Both the position numbers and the translations under genes were made by a program. DNA of 64,000 nt from Lawsonibacter hominis. Its GTDB lineage: Bacteria > Bacillota > Clostridia > Oscillospirales > Oscillospiraceae. Below, piece after piece: positions 1-8,282 of this stretch (position 1 is its first letter; the number at the start of each line of letters is the position of its first letter). Where the stretch lies: NCBI RefSeq assembly GCF_014287895.1, contig NZ_JACOPP010000002.1:190749-254748 (forward strand), read 5' to 3'. The notes beneath the pieces were generated by a model. That model saw only the letters and a list, made by a program, of their open reading frames with translations, ran no database searches and was not told the DNA's origin.

Positions 1-472
1 GCGAGGCGGAACGCTCCCTCTCCAGCGCCTGCAGCTCCTCCAGGCACTCCCGCACCGTCCGGTCGTACTCCGGGCGGAGGGCGGCGGCCCGCCGGTAAGC
101 GGGGCGGAACAGAAGACTGAGCAGCCGCGCCAGCTGCCGCTCCCAAAAGCGCCCGTCCGCCACGGTATCCCGCAGCTTCCAGTAGCTCAGGACCGTACCC
201 GCGTCGGCGGCGGCGCTGCCCCCGTCCAGGCACAGGCAATCCTTCTTGCGGCACCAGAGCCGGGCCGGGCAGCGCCGCCGTACCGGCCGGGTCCGTCCTG
301 TCTCCCGGTCCAAGAGCATTGCAAGAAACGTAAAATCATAGTTCAGGAACATTCGGGCCCAAAAACCGTGGCGCGTCCCCAGGGCCTGGCACAGGCCGCA
401 GTAGAGCGCGTCGTAGTCCCGCTGCTCGCGGACCTTCAGTTCCTCCCGATTGGGCCGGACGTAGCCGAACAT
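1..472 (-). CDS. DUF5685-family protein, 3' end outside window
   Basis: The first 157 residues are visible and begin MFGYVRPNREELKVRE, a start I associate with the uncharacterised DUF5685 family. A YCGLC motif follows near residue 30 and a Cys-rich stretch (CPARLWCRKKDCLC) near residue 80, which suggests metal binding. The function is unknown. The start codon shares a base pair overlap with the stop of the upstream RseC-family gene (TGATG arrangement), so the two are probably translationally coupled. The C-terminal part lies beyond base 1. There is no sign of damage in the visible part. Family assignment is from remembered sequence pattern only. Confidence 0.72.
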   Translation of the reverse strand, partial: MFGYVRPNREELKVREQRDYDALYCGLCQALGTRHGFWARMFLNYDFTFLAMLLDRETGRTRPVRRRCPARLWCRKKDCLCLDGGSAAADAGTVLSYWKLRDTVADGRFWERQLARLLSLLFRPAYRRAAALRPEYDRTVRECLEELQALERERSAS

Positions 473-900
473 CAGGCGGCAGGCTCGATCCCAGTGATCC
501 GGAAGGAGATGCCGCGGCTTTTTCGCACGTGCCGGTCCAGAAAAATGGCCAAGACCACGCCGGCGGCAAAACCGATGCCGCCGCAGGCCGCGCTGACACC
601 CTCGGTCATCCCCAGTGCCGCGGTCAGAAAGTAGCCCAGGAAGAAGAGCACAAAGGGCGCCAGATACACCAGGGCGGCCGCTTTCAGGACCCCGCCCGTA
701 GAGGATTCCACCGTGACCCGGTCGCCCGGCATGGCCCGGACCGGATTTTCCGCGACGACAGCCACCGTGGAACTGACCATCAGCTCGCTGCATCCGCCGC
801 CGCATTTGGAACAGTCGTGGCCGCAGGCCGACTGGCGCTTCACCGCTACCTCGGCCCGGCCGTCTTCCAACAATTTTGTAACTTTGGCTGTTTGAACCAT
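472..900 (-). CDS. rseC: SoxR-reducing system RseC/MucC family protein
   Basis: A 142-residue protein. The N-terminal cytoplasmic part carries the family's cysteine cluster (CGHDCSKCGGGC). Two hydrophobic segments follow (about residues 70-125), separated by a short turn, and the C-terminus is basic. RseC/MucC proteins are inner-membrane proteins linked to redox control of SoxR or to Rnf-type electron transfer; the role in Clostridia is not settled. The start at 900 is preferred over an upstream in-frame ATG at 918 because GGAGG lies 5 bases before it. It sits downstream of cdaA-ybbR on the same strand, but a 135-base gap separates them. Confidence 0.82.
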   Translation of the reverse strand: MVQTAKVTKLLEDGRAEVAVKRQSACGHDCSKCGGGCSELMVSSTVAVVAENPVRAMPGDRVTVESSTGGVLKAAALVYLAPFVLFFLGYFLTAALGMTEGVSAACGGIGFAAGVVLAIFLDRHVRKSRGISFRITGIEPAA

Positions 901-1035
901 GGTAACCTCCATGCGCACGCCTGGCGCTTAAACCGGTATGGGGCCTGCTGCGCAGGCATCTCCTGCGCTCGCTGCACAGCGGCGGGAAGCGGGGCGAAAC
1001 TGGCTGCGTGACGCTCTGCGCACATCCACGCGCGG

Positions 1036-2280
1036 CTATTGGGTAATGGAGACTACGATGTTGTAATCTCCGACCACGCCGACCTCGCTGCTTCCGTCCA
1101 GATAAACCTTCACGGGAACGGTCTGGCTGCCCGCGGTACGGTCGGACAGGTCCGCCACGATCCGCAGCTGAGAGGCCAGCACAGCATCCACCGCCTCCTG
1201 CGCGCCCCGGATCTGAATACTGCAGGTCTGGGTAATGGCCTCGGCGGCATATCCCTCCGGGACATTGATCAACTCGATCTTGTTGGCCTCCAGCACTTTG
1301 GTGCTCAGGCCCTTGATCGCTACGGTGACCGTAACCTCCGTAACGCCGCTTACATTCGTCAGTTCCGGCGAAAGCTGTACGGGGAAGGTAACATCTTCCG
1401 AGGTAAAGACCTGATACAAATCCACGCTGCCTACCGTCAGCTCGTTGAGCCCCTCCAGATCATCCTCGCTGCCGGCCACCACAATGGAATCCACCGGTTT
1501 AAAGGTGACCTCCACCTGGCTGTCCACATCAGTGACGCCTCCTCCGGGGACCAGATCCACCGTCAGGGGGATCTCCTTGAGCTTATAGACCGGAAGCGTG
1601 ACCAGAATCGTGCTCTCCTCGGTCACCAGCTGCGAAGCGTCCTCTTCCTCCAGAGGGCTGCCGTTCCGGTCGATGAAGACGAACGGCATCTCCTGACGGT
1701 AGGTTTCCGTCATTCCCTCCTGGGAAACGGTCACCTGGGCATAATCGATCTGCTCCACCAGCTCTTCCCTGCCCCGTACCGTTACGGTCTGCGGCGCCAG
1801 GGAAAATTCTCCCTGCTGATAATCTTCGGCCACATTGCCGGTCAGGACGGCACGCACCGGCACCTCTTTCTCGGTCCAGCGCGAGATGGTCAGGGCGATC
1901 TTTTCCGGGCGCTTTCCGCGCTCCTCGATCACCTCGCCATAGACCGACAACGGGTAGGTGATCTTGTAGTCCAGACTGACCTCGCCCGGCTCGTTAATAT
2001 TGGACACATCCACCGTAATGGTAATATTTTCGTTGTCCAGACGGTTGAATACATTGCGTTTGGCCTGCAGATCCAGTGTGATCGTCTGGTCCGCGCCCTC
2101 GGAGACCATCAGTCCCCGCTCTTCCAGCTTTTCCAGTCCGGCGACGGTCACCTTGATCCCACGGACGGGGGCGGCCACGCTGGGGTTGGCCTCCTTCCCC
2201 ACATAGAGCCAGAGGACGAAGGCCAAAAGCAGGGAGACGACGATATAAAACCACTTACTGTCTGTGATCTTTTTCCACAT
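1036..2280 (-). CDS. cdaR: YbbR-domain protein (CdaA regulator CdaR)
   Basis: A 414-residue protein with a single N-terminal membrane anchor (about residues 9-24) followed by several tandem YbbR-like beta-rich repeats outside the membrane, ending without a further domain. In Firmicutes, CdaR (YbbR) binds and modulates the diadenylate cyclase CdaA. The start MWKKITDSKW lies inside the 3' end of cdaA: the two genes overlap by 26 bases in different frames, so the pair is co-transcribed and probably translationally coupled. The usual third gene of this operon, glmM, is not next to it here. Confidence 0.9.
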   Translation of the reverse strand: MWKKITDSKWFYIVVSLLLAFVLWLYVGKEANPSVAAPVRGIKVTVAGLEKLEERGLMVSEGADQTITLDLQAKRNVFNRLDNENITITVDVSNINEPGEVSLDYKITYPLSVYGEVIEERGKRPEKIALTISRWTEKEVPVRAVLTGNVAEDYQQGEFSLAPQTVTVRGREELVEQIDYAQVTVSQEGMTETYRQEMPFVFIDRNGSPLEEEDASQLVTEESTILVTLPVYKLKEIPLTVDLVPGGGVTDVDSQVEVTFKPVDSIVVAGSEDDLEGLNELTVGSVDLYQVFTSEDVTFPVQLSPELTNVSGVTEVTVTVAIKGLSTKVLEANKIELINVPEGYAAEAITQTCSIQIRGAQEAVDAVLASQLRIVADLSDRTAGSQTVPVKVYLDGSSEVGVVGDYNIVVSITQ

Positions 2281-3145
2281 CGTTCTTCTCCCCCTTCCTG
2301 GAACGCAGCAGATTGGAAAGCTTGAATTTCGGTTCCTCTTCCTGCTCCTGCTCCGGCAGCAGCTCGTTGCGCAGCAGGCGCTCCAGGGTATCCGGAGACA
2401 AGTGGCGCTTGAGCATACCGCCCACCGCCACTGAGATGGAGCCGGTCTCCTCAGAGACGATGGCGACCACCGCGTCGGTCTGTTCGCTTGCGCCGATCCC
2501 CGCCCGATGGCGCATGCCAAGATCCCGGGACAGATTTACGTTGCCCGACATGGGGAGCATACAGCCCGCCCCAGCGATACGGCCGGAACGGACAATAACC
2601 GCTCCGTCGTGGAGCGGCGCTTTGTTCCAGAAGATGTTTTTCAAAAGCTCCGCGTTCACCGTGCAGTCCAGGGCGGTACCGGTCTTGATGGCGTCATCCA
2701 GCATATTCTTCCGCTCAAAGACCATCAGCGCACCGGTCTTGCTCCGGGACAGGGACGTATAGGCCTCTACCGTTTGCGTGATGGCGCTGTCCAGTTCGTT
2801 GCGCTCTTCCCGCTGGGCAAAGACCTTTCCCAGACTGCTGCGCCCCACCTGTTCCAAAAAGCGGCGGATTTCCGGCTGGAACAGGATAACCAGGGCCAGA
2901 ACGCCCCATTCCACCACCTTGCTCAGCAGAAAGTTGACCGTATACAGGCGCAGGAAGCTGGAGACCCAAAGAGCCGCCACCAGCAGCAGGATGCCCTTGG
3001 CCACCCCGCCGGAACTGGTGCGGCGGATCAGCAGGATGACCTTATAGATCACAAAGGCCATGATGAGCATATCGATGACGTCGGCGACGCCGATGGGCCA
3101 TATCATGCTTTTGACATCATCAAAGAGTTTTATGATCGTGTCCAT
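2255..3145 (-). CDS. cdaA: Diadenylate cyclase CdaA
   Basis: A 296-residue protein that makes cyclic di-AMP from two ATP. Three N-terminal membrane segments (about residues 10-90) are followed by the DAC (DisA_N) domain with the signature DGA (in LHDGAVIV) and RHR (in GMRHRAG) active-site motifs. The C-terminus is acidic then basic. Length and layout match CdaA rather than DisA or CdaS. A sigma-A-type promoter stands about 65 bases upstream and cdaR overlaps its 3' end. Cyclic di-AMP governs potassium and osmolyte homeostasis and cell-wall integrity in Firmicutes. Confidence 0.95.
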   Translation of the reverse strand: MDTIIKLFDDVKSMIWPIGVADVIDMLIMAFVIYKVILLIRRTSSGGVAKGILLLVAALWVSSFLRLYTVNFLLSKVVEWGVLALVILFQPEIRRFLEQVGRSSLGKVFAQREERNELDSAITQTVEAYTSLSRSKTGALMVFERKNMLDDAIKTGTALDCTVNAELLKNIFWNKAPLHDGAVIVRSGRIAGAGCMLPMSGNVNLSRDLGMRHRAGIGASEQTDAVVAIVSEETGSISVAVGGMLKRHLSPDTLERLLRNELLPEQEQEEEPKFKLSNLLRSRKGEKNDVEKDHRQ

Positions 3146-3207
3146 TTCCCACGTCCCCCGGTTCCCATACGCTTGACGCCGACTGCGCCTCTTTCCCTAA
3201 TTTAGTT

Positions 3208-3236
3208 ATTATACTGTATTCCCAATCGCTTGGCAA
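3208..3236 (-). promoter_or_regulatory. Sigma-A promoter of cdaA-cdaR
   Basis: On the minus strand TTGCCA and TATAAT are separated by exactly 17 bases, about 60 bases ahead of the cdaA start. This is one of the best matches to the housekeeping consensus in the window. It lies only about 35 bases from the hairpin at the right end of the neighbouring insertion sequence. Confidence 0.75.
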
Positions 3237-3271
3237 GCACGGGAAGATTAATTTTCCGTGAACGCAATCAT

Positions 3272-3294
3272 AACCACCGGCCGTGCCGGTGGTT
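3272..3294. repeat. IS200-type subterminal hairpin, right end
   Basis: The inverted repeat AACCACCGGC ... GCCGGTGGTT has a 3-base loop. It lies about 100 bases beyond the tnpA stop. The stem is identical to that at 3972-3994. In the family, TnpA binds such a hairpin and cleaves outside it. Confidence 0.8.
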
Positions 3295-3396
3295 TGCACG
3301 GGCCCCCTTGGGGCATGTCCCGGGCAGAGCCTATAGGCTCATCGAAAGGTCTGCCAATCGCGCAGATTTCCCGGGCTTGCCCCTAAAGGGGCCTAT

Positions 3397-3873
3397 TTAC
3401 TTGCCTTCTTTTACCGGCTTACCCGTAAACGGGTCGATGTACTCTGAAATACTCATTTGGTCCGATGTGATATCTTCCTGAAGCTGATTTCGGATATACT
3501 GCTCGATCGTGCGCCGATTTCGCCCTACCGTGCTCACATAATATCCCCTGCACCAAAAGTGCCGGTTCCCATATTTATACTTCATATTAGCGTATTTTTC
3601 ATATATCATGAGACTGCTCTTCCACTTTAGATATCCCATGCTTTGCGCTATACTGTATTTGGGCGGAATACTGACGAGCATGTGGATATGATCTTTGCAC
3701 GCTTCTGCTTCTATGATCTCCACTCCCTTATACTCACACAATTTCCGTAGCATTTGCACGATATCCTGTTTGATCTTCCCGTATATCACCTGTCTTCTAT
3801 ATTTGGGGGCAAAGACGATATGATATTTACATTCCCACTTCGTGTGTGCTAAACTTGATACATCAAGTTTCAT
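3397..3873 (-). CDS. tnpA: IS200/IS605-family transposase TnpA (Y1 HUH)
   Basis: A 158-residue single-strand transposase. It has the HUH metal-binding motif (HIHM in CKDHIHMLVS, about residue 63) and the C-terminal region with the nucleophilic tyrosine (RGYYVSTVGRN). Length is normal and no frameshift is seen, so it may be active. Codon use is AT-richer than in the surrounding genes, which fits recent arrival. No tnpB accompanies it. Ribosome binding is likely controlled: the AAAGGAGGA ahead of the start is complementary to a sequence about 46 bases further upstream. Confidence 0.94.
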   Translation of the reverse strand: MKLDVSSLAHTKWECKYHIVFAPKYRRQVIYGKIKQDIVQMLRKLCEYKGVEIIEAEACKDHIHMLVSIPPKYSIAQSMGYLKWKSSLMIYEKYANMKYKYGNRHFWCRGYYVSTVGRNRRTIEQYIRNQLQEDITSDQMSISEYIDPFTGKPVKEGK

Positions 3874-3884
3874 CCGGACTTGAT

Positions 3885-3941
3885 TCCTCCTTTGGTTTTT
3901 TGTGGCGGTTGGCAGACCTCTGCTATTATACCAAAGGAGGA
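3885..3941 (-). promoter_or_regulatory. RBS-masking inverted repeat ahead of tnpA, with -10 box in the loop
   Basis: The ribosome-binding segment CCAAAGGAGGA (complement of 3885-3895) is matched by its exact 11-base complement at 3931-3941. Between the arms lies TATAAT on the minus strand next to the upstream arm. RNA started from this -10 would lack the upstream arm and stay translatable, whereas read-through RNA from outside would fold and hide the RBS. That logic is known for several insertion sequences; here it is inferred from sequence. A good -35 box is not evident. Confidence 0.6.
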
Positions 3942-3971
3942 TTTTTTCCTGGCATAGCTAAAGCTTTTTGG

Positions 3972-3994
3972 AACCACCGGCACAGCCGGTGGTT
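3972..3994. repeat. IS200-type subterminal hairpin, left end
   Basis: The inverted repeat has the same 10-bp stem as the one at 3272-3294 and differs only in the loop (ACA against CGT as read on the plus strand). It lies about 100 bases ahead of the tnpA start, which is the left end for a minus-strand transposase gene. Confidence 0.8.
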
Positions 3995-4010
3995 TTCTCT
4001 TTACAAACAG

Positions 4011-4038
4011 GCCGGAGCGGCCGATTGGCCGCTCCGGC
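4011..4038 (-). terminator. Terminator after the UraA-like permease gene
   Basis: A 12-bp perfect GC-rich stem (GCCGGAGCGGCC) with a GATT loop lies 33 bases beyond the stop of the permease gene. It is followed on the minus strand by TGTTTGT. It closes the long catabolic operon. Confidence 0.7.
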
Positions 4039-4070
4039 TTTCTTATTTGTCATGGACCTGGTTAACGCAT

Positions 4071-5366
4071 TTACGAGGCGGCGCTCTCCTCCATTTCCTC
4101 CATGGAGAACTCATAGTCCTTGCCGGGGAGGGCCGCATTGAGGACGATGCCGAAAATGGCGGCGCAGGCCAGTCCGGACAGATTCACGTAGGGGCCCAAT
4201 TGCAGGCCGCCGATACTGTTGATGCCCAGTCCGGAAACCAGTATAATGGCCGAGATCATCAGGTTGCGCTGTTTGGTCAGGTCCACATGGTTCTCCACCA
4301 TATTGCGCACGCCGATGGCCGAGATCATGCCGTACAGGATGAAGGACGCGCCGCCGATGACGGCCGCAGGCATAGCTCCGATGATGTTTTCAAAGAAGGG
4401 GATGAAGGAAAGGATGATTGCGATAAGGGCCGCGATTTCGATGACGAAAGGATCGTACACCTTGGACAGTGCCAGTACGCCGGTGTTCTCACCATAGGTG
4501 GTGTTGGCCGGACCGCCTACCAGCCCGGCTAAGGAAGTGGCCACGCCGTCGCCGATCAGGGTTCGGTGCAGGCCAGGGTTGGCCAGGAAGTTGCGGTGGC
4601 AGGTCGCGCCGATAGCGGAGATATCGCCGATGTGCTCCATCATGGTGGCCAGAGCAATGGGCGCCATGGTCAAAATCGCGCCCACCTCAAATTTTGCAAG
4701 GGTAAAATTGGGGATAGCAACAATTTGCTCGGGCATAGAAAAGTTGACCTGTCCAGTAATCGCTCCGATGGCATAGCCGCCCACCACGCCCAAAAGGATG
4801 GGAATGATGCCGATCATGCCCTTACCGAACACCGCGCAGCCGATGATGATGGCCATAGTGATGACGCCTAGCCACCAGCACTGCTGTACGTTACCAATTG
4901 CCGAGGGCGCAAGGATCAGGCCGATCAGGATGATGATGGGGCCGGTGACCACCGGCGGGAAGAGCCGCATGACCCGCTTGATGCCAAAGGCTGTGATACA
5001 ACCAGAGAGCACCAAATAGATCAGACCGGCAATGACGATGCCACCGCAGGCGTAAGGCAGGCGGCTGGGATCAAAGCCGGGTTCGCCGGCCATACCGCCG
5101 CAGACCACACCGAAGCCGCCCAGAAATGCGAAAGAAGAACCGAGGAATGCGGGTACCTTGCGTCCGGTAACGAAATGAAACAGCAGCGTACCTGCTCCCG
5201 CACACAGAAGCGTGACGGAAATGCTCAGACCGGTCAGGATGGGAACGAGGACCGTCGCGCCGAACATGGCGAACATGTGCTGGAAACCAAGGACGATGGT
5301 ACGGGGCCAGCCGAGCTGCTCCCTTGCATGGTAAATCCCTTTGCTGTAGTCGATGTTTCTAGCCAC
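4071..5366 (-). CDS. uraA: NCS2-family nucleobase permease, UraA-like
   Basis: A 431-residue membrane protein with about 14 hydrophobic segments. The first carries the NCS2 QH motif in FQHMFAMFGATVLVPILTG, the form typical of uracil permeases rather than of XanQ/UacT/PbuX. TTYGENTGVLALSKVYDP near residue 290 also resembles E. coli UraA. Substrate is therefore likely a pyrimidine or close analogue, taken up with protons. The start is GTG at 5366, 7 bases after GGAGGGAGG; a TTG at 5384 lies before the RBS and is rejected. It is the last gene of the catabolic cluster, 108 bases after the molybdenum subunit gene. Confidence 0.88.
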   Translation of the reverse strand: MARNIDYSKGIYHAREQLGWPRTIVLGFQHMFAMFGATVLVPILTGLSISVTLLCAGAGTLLFHFVTGRKVPAFLGSSFAFLGGFGVVCGGMAGEPGFDPSRLPYACGGIVIAGLIYLVLSGCITAFGIKRVMRLFPPVVTGPIIILIGLILAPSAIGNVQQCWWLGVITMAIIIGCAVFGKGMIGIIPILLGVVGGYAIGAITGQVNFSMPEQIVAIPNFTLAKFEVGAILTMAPIALATMMEHIGDISAIGATCHRNFLANPGLHRTLIGDGVATSLAGLVGGPANTTYGENTGVLALSKVYDPFVIEIAALIAIILSFIPFFENIIGAMPAAVIGGASFILYGMISAIGVRNMVENHVDLTKQRNLMISAIILVSGLGINSIGGLQLGPYVNLSGLACAAIFGIVLNAALPGKDYEFSMEEMEESAAS

Positions 5367-5474
5367 TGAAATACCTCCCTCCAAACGGTTGCCTTCTTCT
5401 TGCCTTCAATTCTGGTGTTTGCCGCAGCTCCGGGGCTACCTCCTTCCTTGCCTGCGCAGCTGCAAGACCGTTTT

Positions 5475-7796
5475 TCAGCCCTTCTCGTTTTCCTGCTGCT
5501 CTCGCAACGCTTTCAGTACATCGTCCGGTGTGATGGGCATACGGCGGAACCGAACGCCGATGGCCTGATAGACCGCGTTGGCGATGGCAGGCGCTCCCGG
5601 GACCATCAAGGGCTCGCCCACACCCCGGGCGCCGTAGGGGCCGGTGGGCTCCGGATGCTCCACATACTTGACCACCAGCTCCGGCACGTCGTCCGCCGTT
5701 GGGATCTTATAGTCCACAAAGCTCTTGTTGAGTACCTTTCCGTCTTTGAGCTTGAGCTCTTCGAACAGAGCGGTGCCCAGAGACTGTACCATCGCGCCCT
5801 CCGACTGGCAGGTATAGGTCAGCGGATTGATAACCTTGCCCGCGTCGAAGCAGGAGACCATTTTGAGGACCTTGATATGGCCGGTCTGTGTGTCCACCTC
5901 TACCTCGGCCCCGTTGCAGCCGATGGTCCAGAAGGCCGCCGGATGGGAACCCATGCCGGTATCGTGGTCCACATTCAGGTTGTTTTCCAGCGTAAAGCAG
6001 CCCACGCCGATCGCGGGTCCGCCTACACCGGAACCGTCCGGGAAGCTGAGGCCCAAGGCAAAGTCGCTCAGCGGCACTTTCCGGTCGGGGTAGAGTTTAT
6101 GCGCCACAAAACCGTCACGGAACTCCAGGTCCCGCTTGTAGGCCCCCAGCTTGATCTGGGCCAGATCCAGGATCTTGTTCTTCAGATCCTCGCAGGCCAG
6201 CTTGATCGCGTTGCCTGCGCAGTAGGTGGTGCGGCTGGCCACGGTCTGCCACTCATAGGGCGTGTGGTCGGTATCTCCAAACCGGCAGGAAATGAGCGCT
6301 GGGTCCACGTCCAGAGTCTCGGCGGCGATCTGGGTCAGGGCCGTCTCGGAGCCCTGACCGATCTCCTGCCCACTGGTCATCAGGATAAAGGTTCCGTCCT
6401 CGTTCATGCGGATGATGGCAGAGCTGCCTGCGTTGGTGGGCTGCGAGGGGGATTTCCAGCCCGCGGCCACGCCCTTCCCGCGCTTTCTGGTGGGGGACGG
6501 GTCCACCGGCTTTTTGTCATACTCGATGTCTTCCAGCACCTGCTCCAGGCAGTCATGGAAGCCGGAGACCTCCATCACCTCTCCGGTTCCGGTAACGCCG
6601 CCGGGGCGCAGGCCGTTGATGCGCCGCACCTGAGCCGGGTCCATCCCGATCTTCAGGGCTACCTCGTCGATATTCTGCTCGATGGCGAAATGGATCTCGC
6701 ACATGCCGAAGCCGCGATAGGGGCCGCCCACGGGATGGTTGGTATAGACGCAGTAGCTGTCGGTCCAGACGTTTGGGATGTCGTAGGGCCCCGCAGAGGC
6801 CCAGCCGCCTGCCTTGGTAATGTTAACGCCGTACTCGGTGTACGCTCCTCCGTCCCATACAAACTCGTTCTTGACGGCCTGGATCTTTCCGTCCCGGTTG
6901 ATCCCGGTCTTGATCCTGCAGTGCAGGCCCTGGCGGACATAGGAATTCTCGAACTCATCCTCCCGGGAGTAGTTCAGCTTCACCGGCCGGCCGCGGTTGC
7001 GCCGGGCCAACGGTATGATGATGCCCTCCAGAGTCGTGCCCGCTTTGGCGCCGAAGCCGCCCCCCACATAGGGCGAGATGACCCGCAGCTTGTTCAGCGG
7101 AATGTCAAAGGCGGCGGACAGGGCCTGGCGCACTGCGTAGGGGGACTGGATAGACCCCCAGACGGTAACCTTTCCGTCCAGATCGTACTGCGCCACGGCG
7201 CAGTGGGGCTCCAGCGGCACATGCTGCACGTGGGGGATGTAATAGGTATTCTCCGTAACGACGTCGCACGCCTCGAAGGCCTTGTCGACGTCCCCCTTGC
7301 GCAGCTTATAATGGTGAGAGATGTTGGTGTGGGGCACCGGATGGAAGATCGGGGCCACCTTGTAGGTATGCAGGTCCGGATGGATCAGCGGCGCGTCCGG
7401 CTTCATGCCCTCCACGGCGTTGGTAACGGCGGGCAGCTGCTCATACTCCACCTCGATCAGCTCCACGGCTTCGTCGGCGATCTCCGGGGTCTCGGCCGCC
7501 ACGGCCGCCACGGCTTCCCCCCGGTATTTGGCCGTTCCAACCGCCAGGAAATTCTTATCCTCCAGATAGAGCCCGCAGCGCTTGGTGTAGCAGTCCCCGG
7601 TGATGACGCTGCGCACGCCGGGCAGGGCCTCGGCCTTCGACGTATCGATCCGCAGGATCCTGGCATGGGGATAGGGAGAGCGCTTCACCTGAGCGTAGAG
7701 CATGCGGGGCATGATGATATCGTCCACATACTGAGCCTGTCCGGTGACCTTTTTGATCGCGTCTACGCGCTGCAAGCTTTCGCCTACCGCCCTCAT
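5475..7796 (-). CDS. Xanthine dehydrogenase-family molybdenum-binding subunit
   Basis: A 773-residue large subunit of a molybdenum hydroxylase. The N-terminal aldehyde oxidase/xanthine dehydrogenase hammerhead domain is followed by the molybdopterin-binding domain. GGGFGAK lies at residues 245-251, PYRGFGMCE near 358, and GARGVGEP at 722-729 with the conserved active-site Glu at 728. These enzymes hydroxylate an electron-poor ring carbon with water as oxygen source. Substrate cannot be fixed from sequence: purines, pyrimidines and nicotinate-type rings are all handled by this family. The start overlaps the stop of the Fe-S subunit gene by four bases (ATGA). No XdhC-type maturation gene is in the window. 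Confidence 0.92.
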   Translation of the reverse strand: MRAVGESLQRVDAIKKVTGQAQYVDDIIMPRMLYAQVKRSPYPHARILRIDTSKAEALPGVRSVITGDCYTKRCGLYLEDKNFLAVGTAKYRGEAVAAVAAETPEIADEAVELIEVEYEQLPAVTNAVEGMKPDAPLIHPDLHTYKVAPIFHPVPHTNISHHYKLRKGDVDKAFEACDVVTENTYYIPHVQHVPLEPHCAVAQYDLDGKVTVWGSIQSPYAVRQALSAAFDIPLNKLRVISPYVGGGFGAKAGTTLEGIIIPLARRNRGRPVKLNYSREDEFENSYVRQGLHCRIKTGINRDGKIQAVKNEFVWDGGAYTEYGVNITKAGGWASAGPYDIPNVWTDSYCVYTNHPVGGPYRGFGMCEIHFAIEQNIDEVALKIGMDPAQVRRINGLRPGGVTGTGEVMEVSGFHDCLEQVLEDIEYDKKPVDPSPTRKRGKGVAAGWKSPSQPTNAGSSAIIRMNEDGTFILMTSGQEIGQGSETALTQIAAETLDVDPALISCRFGDTDHTPYEWQTVASRTTYCAGNAIKLACEDLKNKILDLAQIKLGAYKRDLEFRDGFVAHKLYPDRKVPLSDFALGLSFPDGSGVGGPAIGVGCFTLENNLNVDHDTGMGSHPAAFWTIGCNGAEVEVDTQTGHIKVLKMVSCFDAGKVINPLTYTCQSEGAMVQSLGTALFEELKLKDGKVLNKSFVDYKIPTADDVPELVVKYVEHPEPTGPYGARGVGEPLMVPGAPAIANAVYQAIGVRFRRMPITPDDVLKALREQQENEKG

Positions 7797-8269
7797 GCCG
7801 GGTCACCTCCTCCATTTGCCGCCCGCTCGATGGCTTCCACGATGCGGGCATAGCCAGTGCAGCGGCAGAGATTGCCGCTGATGGCGTCAATGATCTCCTC
7901 CCGGGTGGGGTGAGGCGTTTCCTCCAGCAGAGCGGTGGCCGACATGACGAAGCCCGGGGTGCAGAACCCGCATTGCAGAGCCGCCAGATCCACAAAGGAT
8001 TGCTGGATGGGCGTCAGTTCCCCATCCTTCGCAAGTCCCTCTATGGTGGTGATGTGCATCCCATCCAGCTCGGGAGCCAGCACCAGGCAGGCGTTGACGG
8101 GCTTTCCGTCCACGATGACGGTACACGCCCCGCACTCGCCTGCGCCGCAGCCTTCCTTGGTGCCGGTGAGGGCCAGCTCCTCCCGGAGCACCCGCAGCAG
8201 GGTCTTGTTTGCCTCTACGTAGAGTTCCACCGGCTCCTCGTTGACAAAGAAATTGACGCGGTATTTCAT
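7793..8269 (-). CDS. Molybdenum hydroxylase [2Fe-2S] subunit
   Basis: A 158-residue small subunit carrying two [2Fe-2S] clusters. The N-terminal plant-ferredoxin-type cluster uses CGAGECGACTV plus a later Cys (VNAC). The C-terminal helical cluster uses CGFCTPG and CRCTGY. It passes electrons from the molybdenum site to the FAD subunit. The ATG at 8269 is chosen over a GTG at 8278 because GAGGGGGTG lies just before it. It is coupled to the large subunit gene by an ATGA overlap and lies 13 bases after the FAD subunit stop. All eight cluster cysteines appear present. Confidence 0.94.
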   Translation of the reverse strand: MKYRVNFFVNEEPVELYVEANKTLLRVLREELALTGTKEGCGAGECGACTVIVDGKPVNACLVLAPELDGMHITTIEGLAKDGELTPIQQSFVDLAALQCGFCTPGFVMSATALLEETPHPTREEIIDAISGNLCRCTGYARIVEAIERAANGGGDPA

Positions 8270-8282
8270 GCGGCACACCCCC

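Larger units (their letters stand above)
3265..4005 (-). mobile_element. IS200/IS605-family element (tnpA only)
   Basis: A Y1-transposase gene is flanked on both sides by the same 10-bp-stem hairpin (3272-3294 and 3972-3994). This is the subterminal hairpin architecture of IS200/IS605 elements, which lack terminal inverted repeats and target duplications. Hairpin to hairpin is 723 bp, the size expected for an IS200-type element without tnpB. Exact ends cannot be set from one copy; the limits given are approximate. It sits in the intergenic space between the uraA-like terminator and the cdaA promoter and breaks no gene. Confidence 0.82.
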
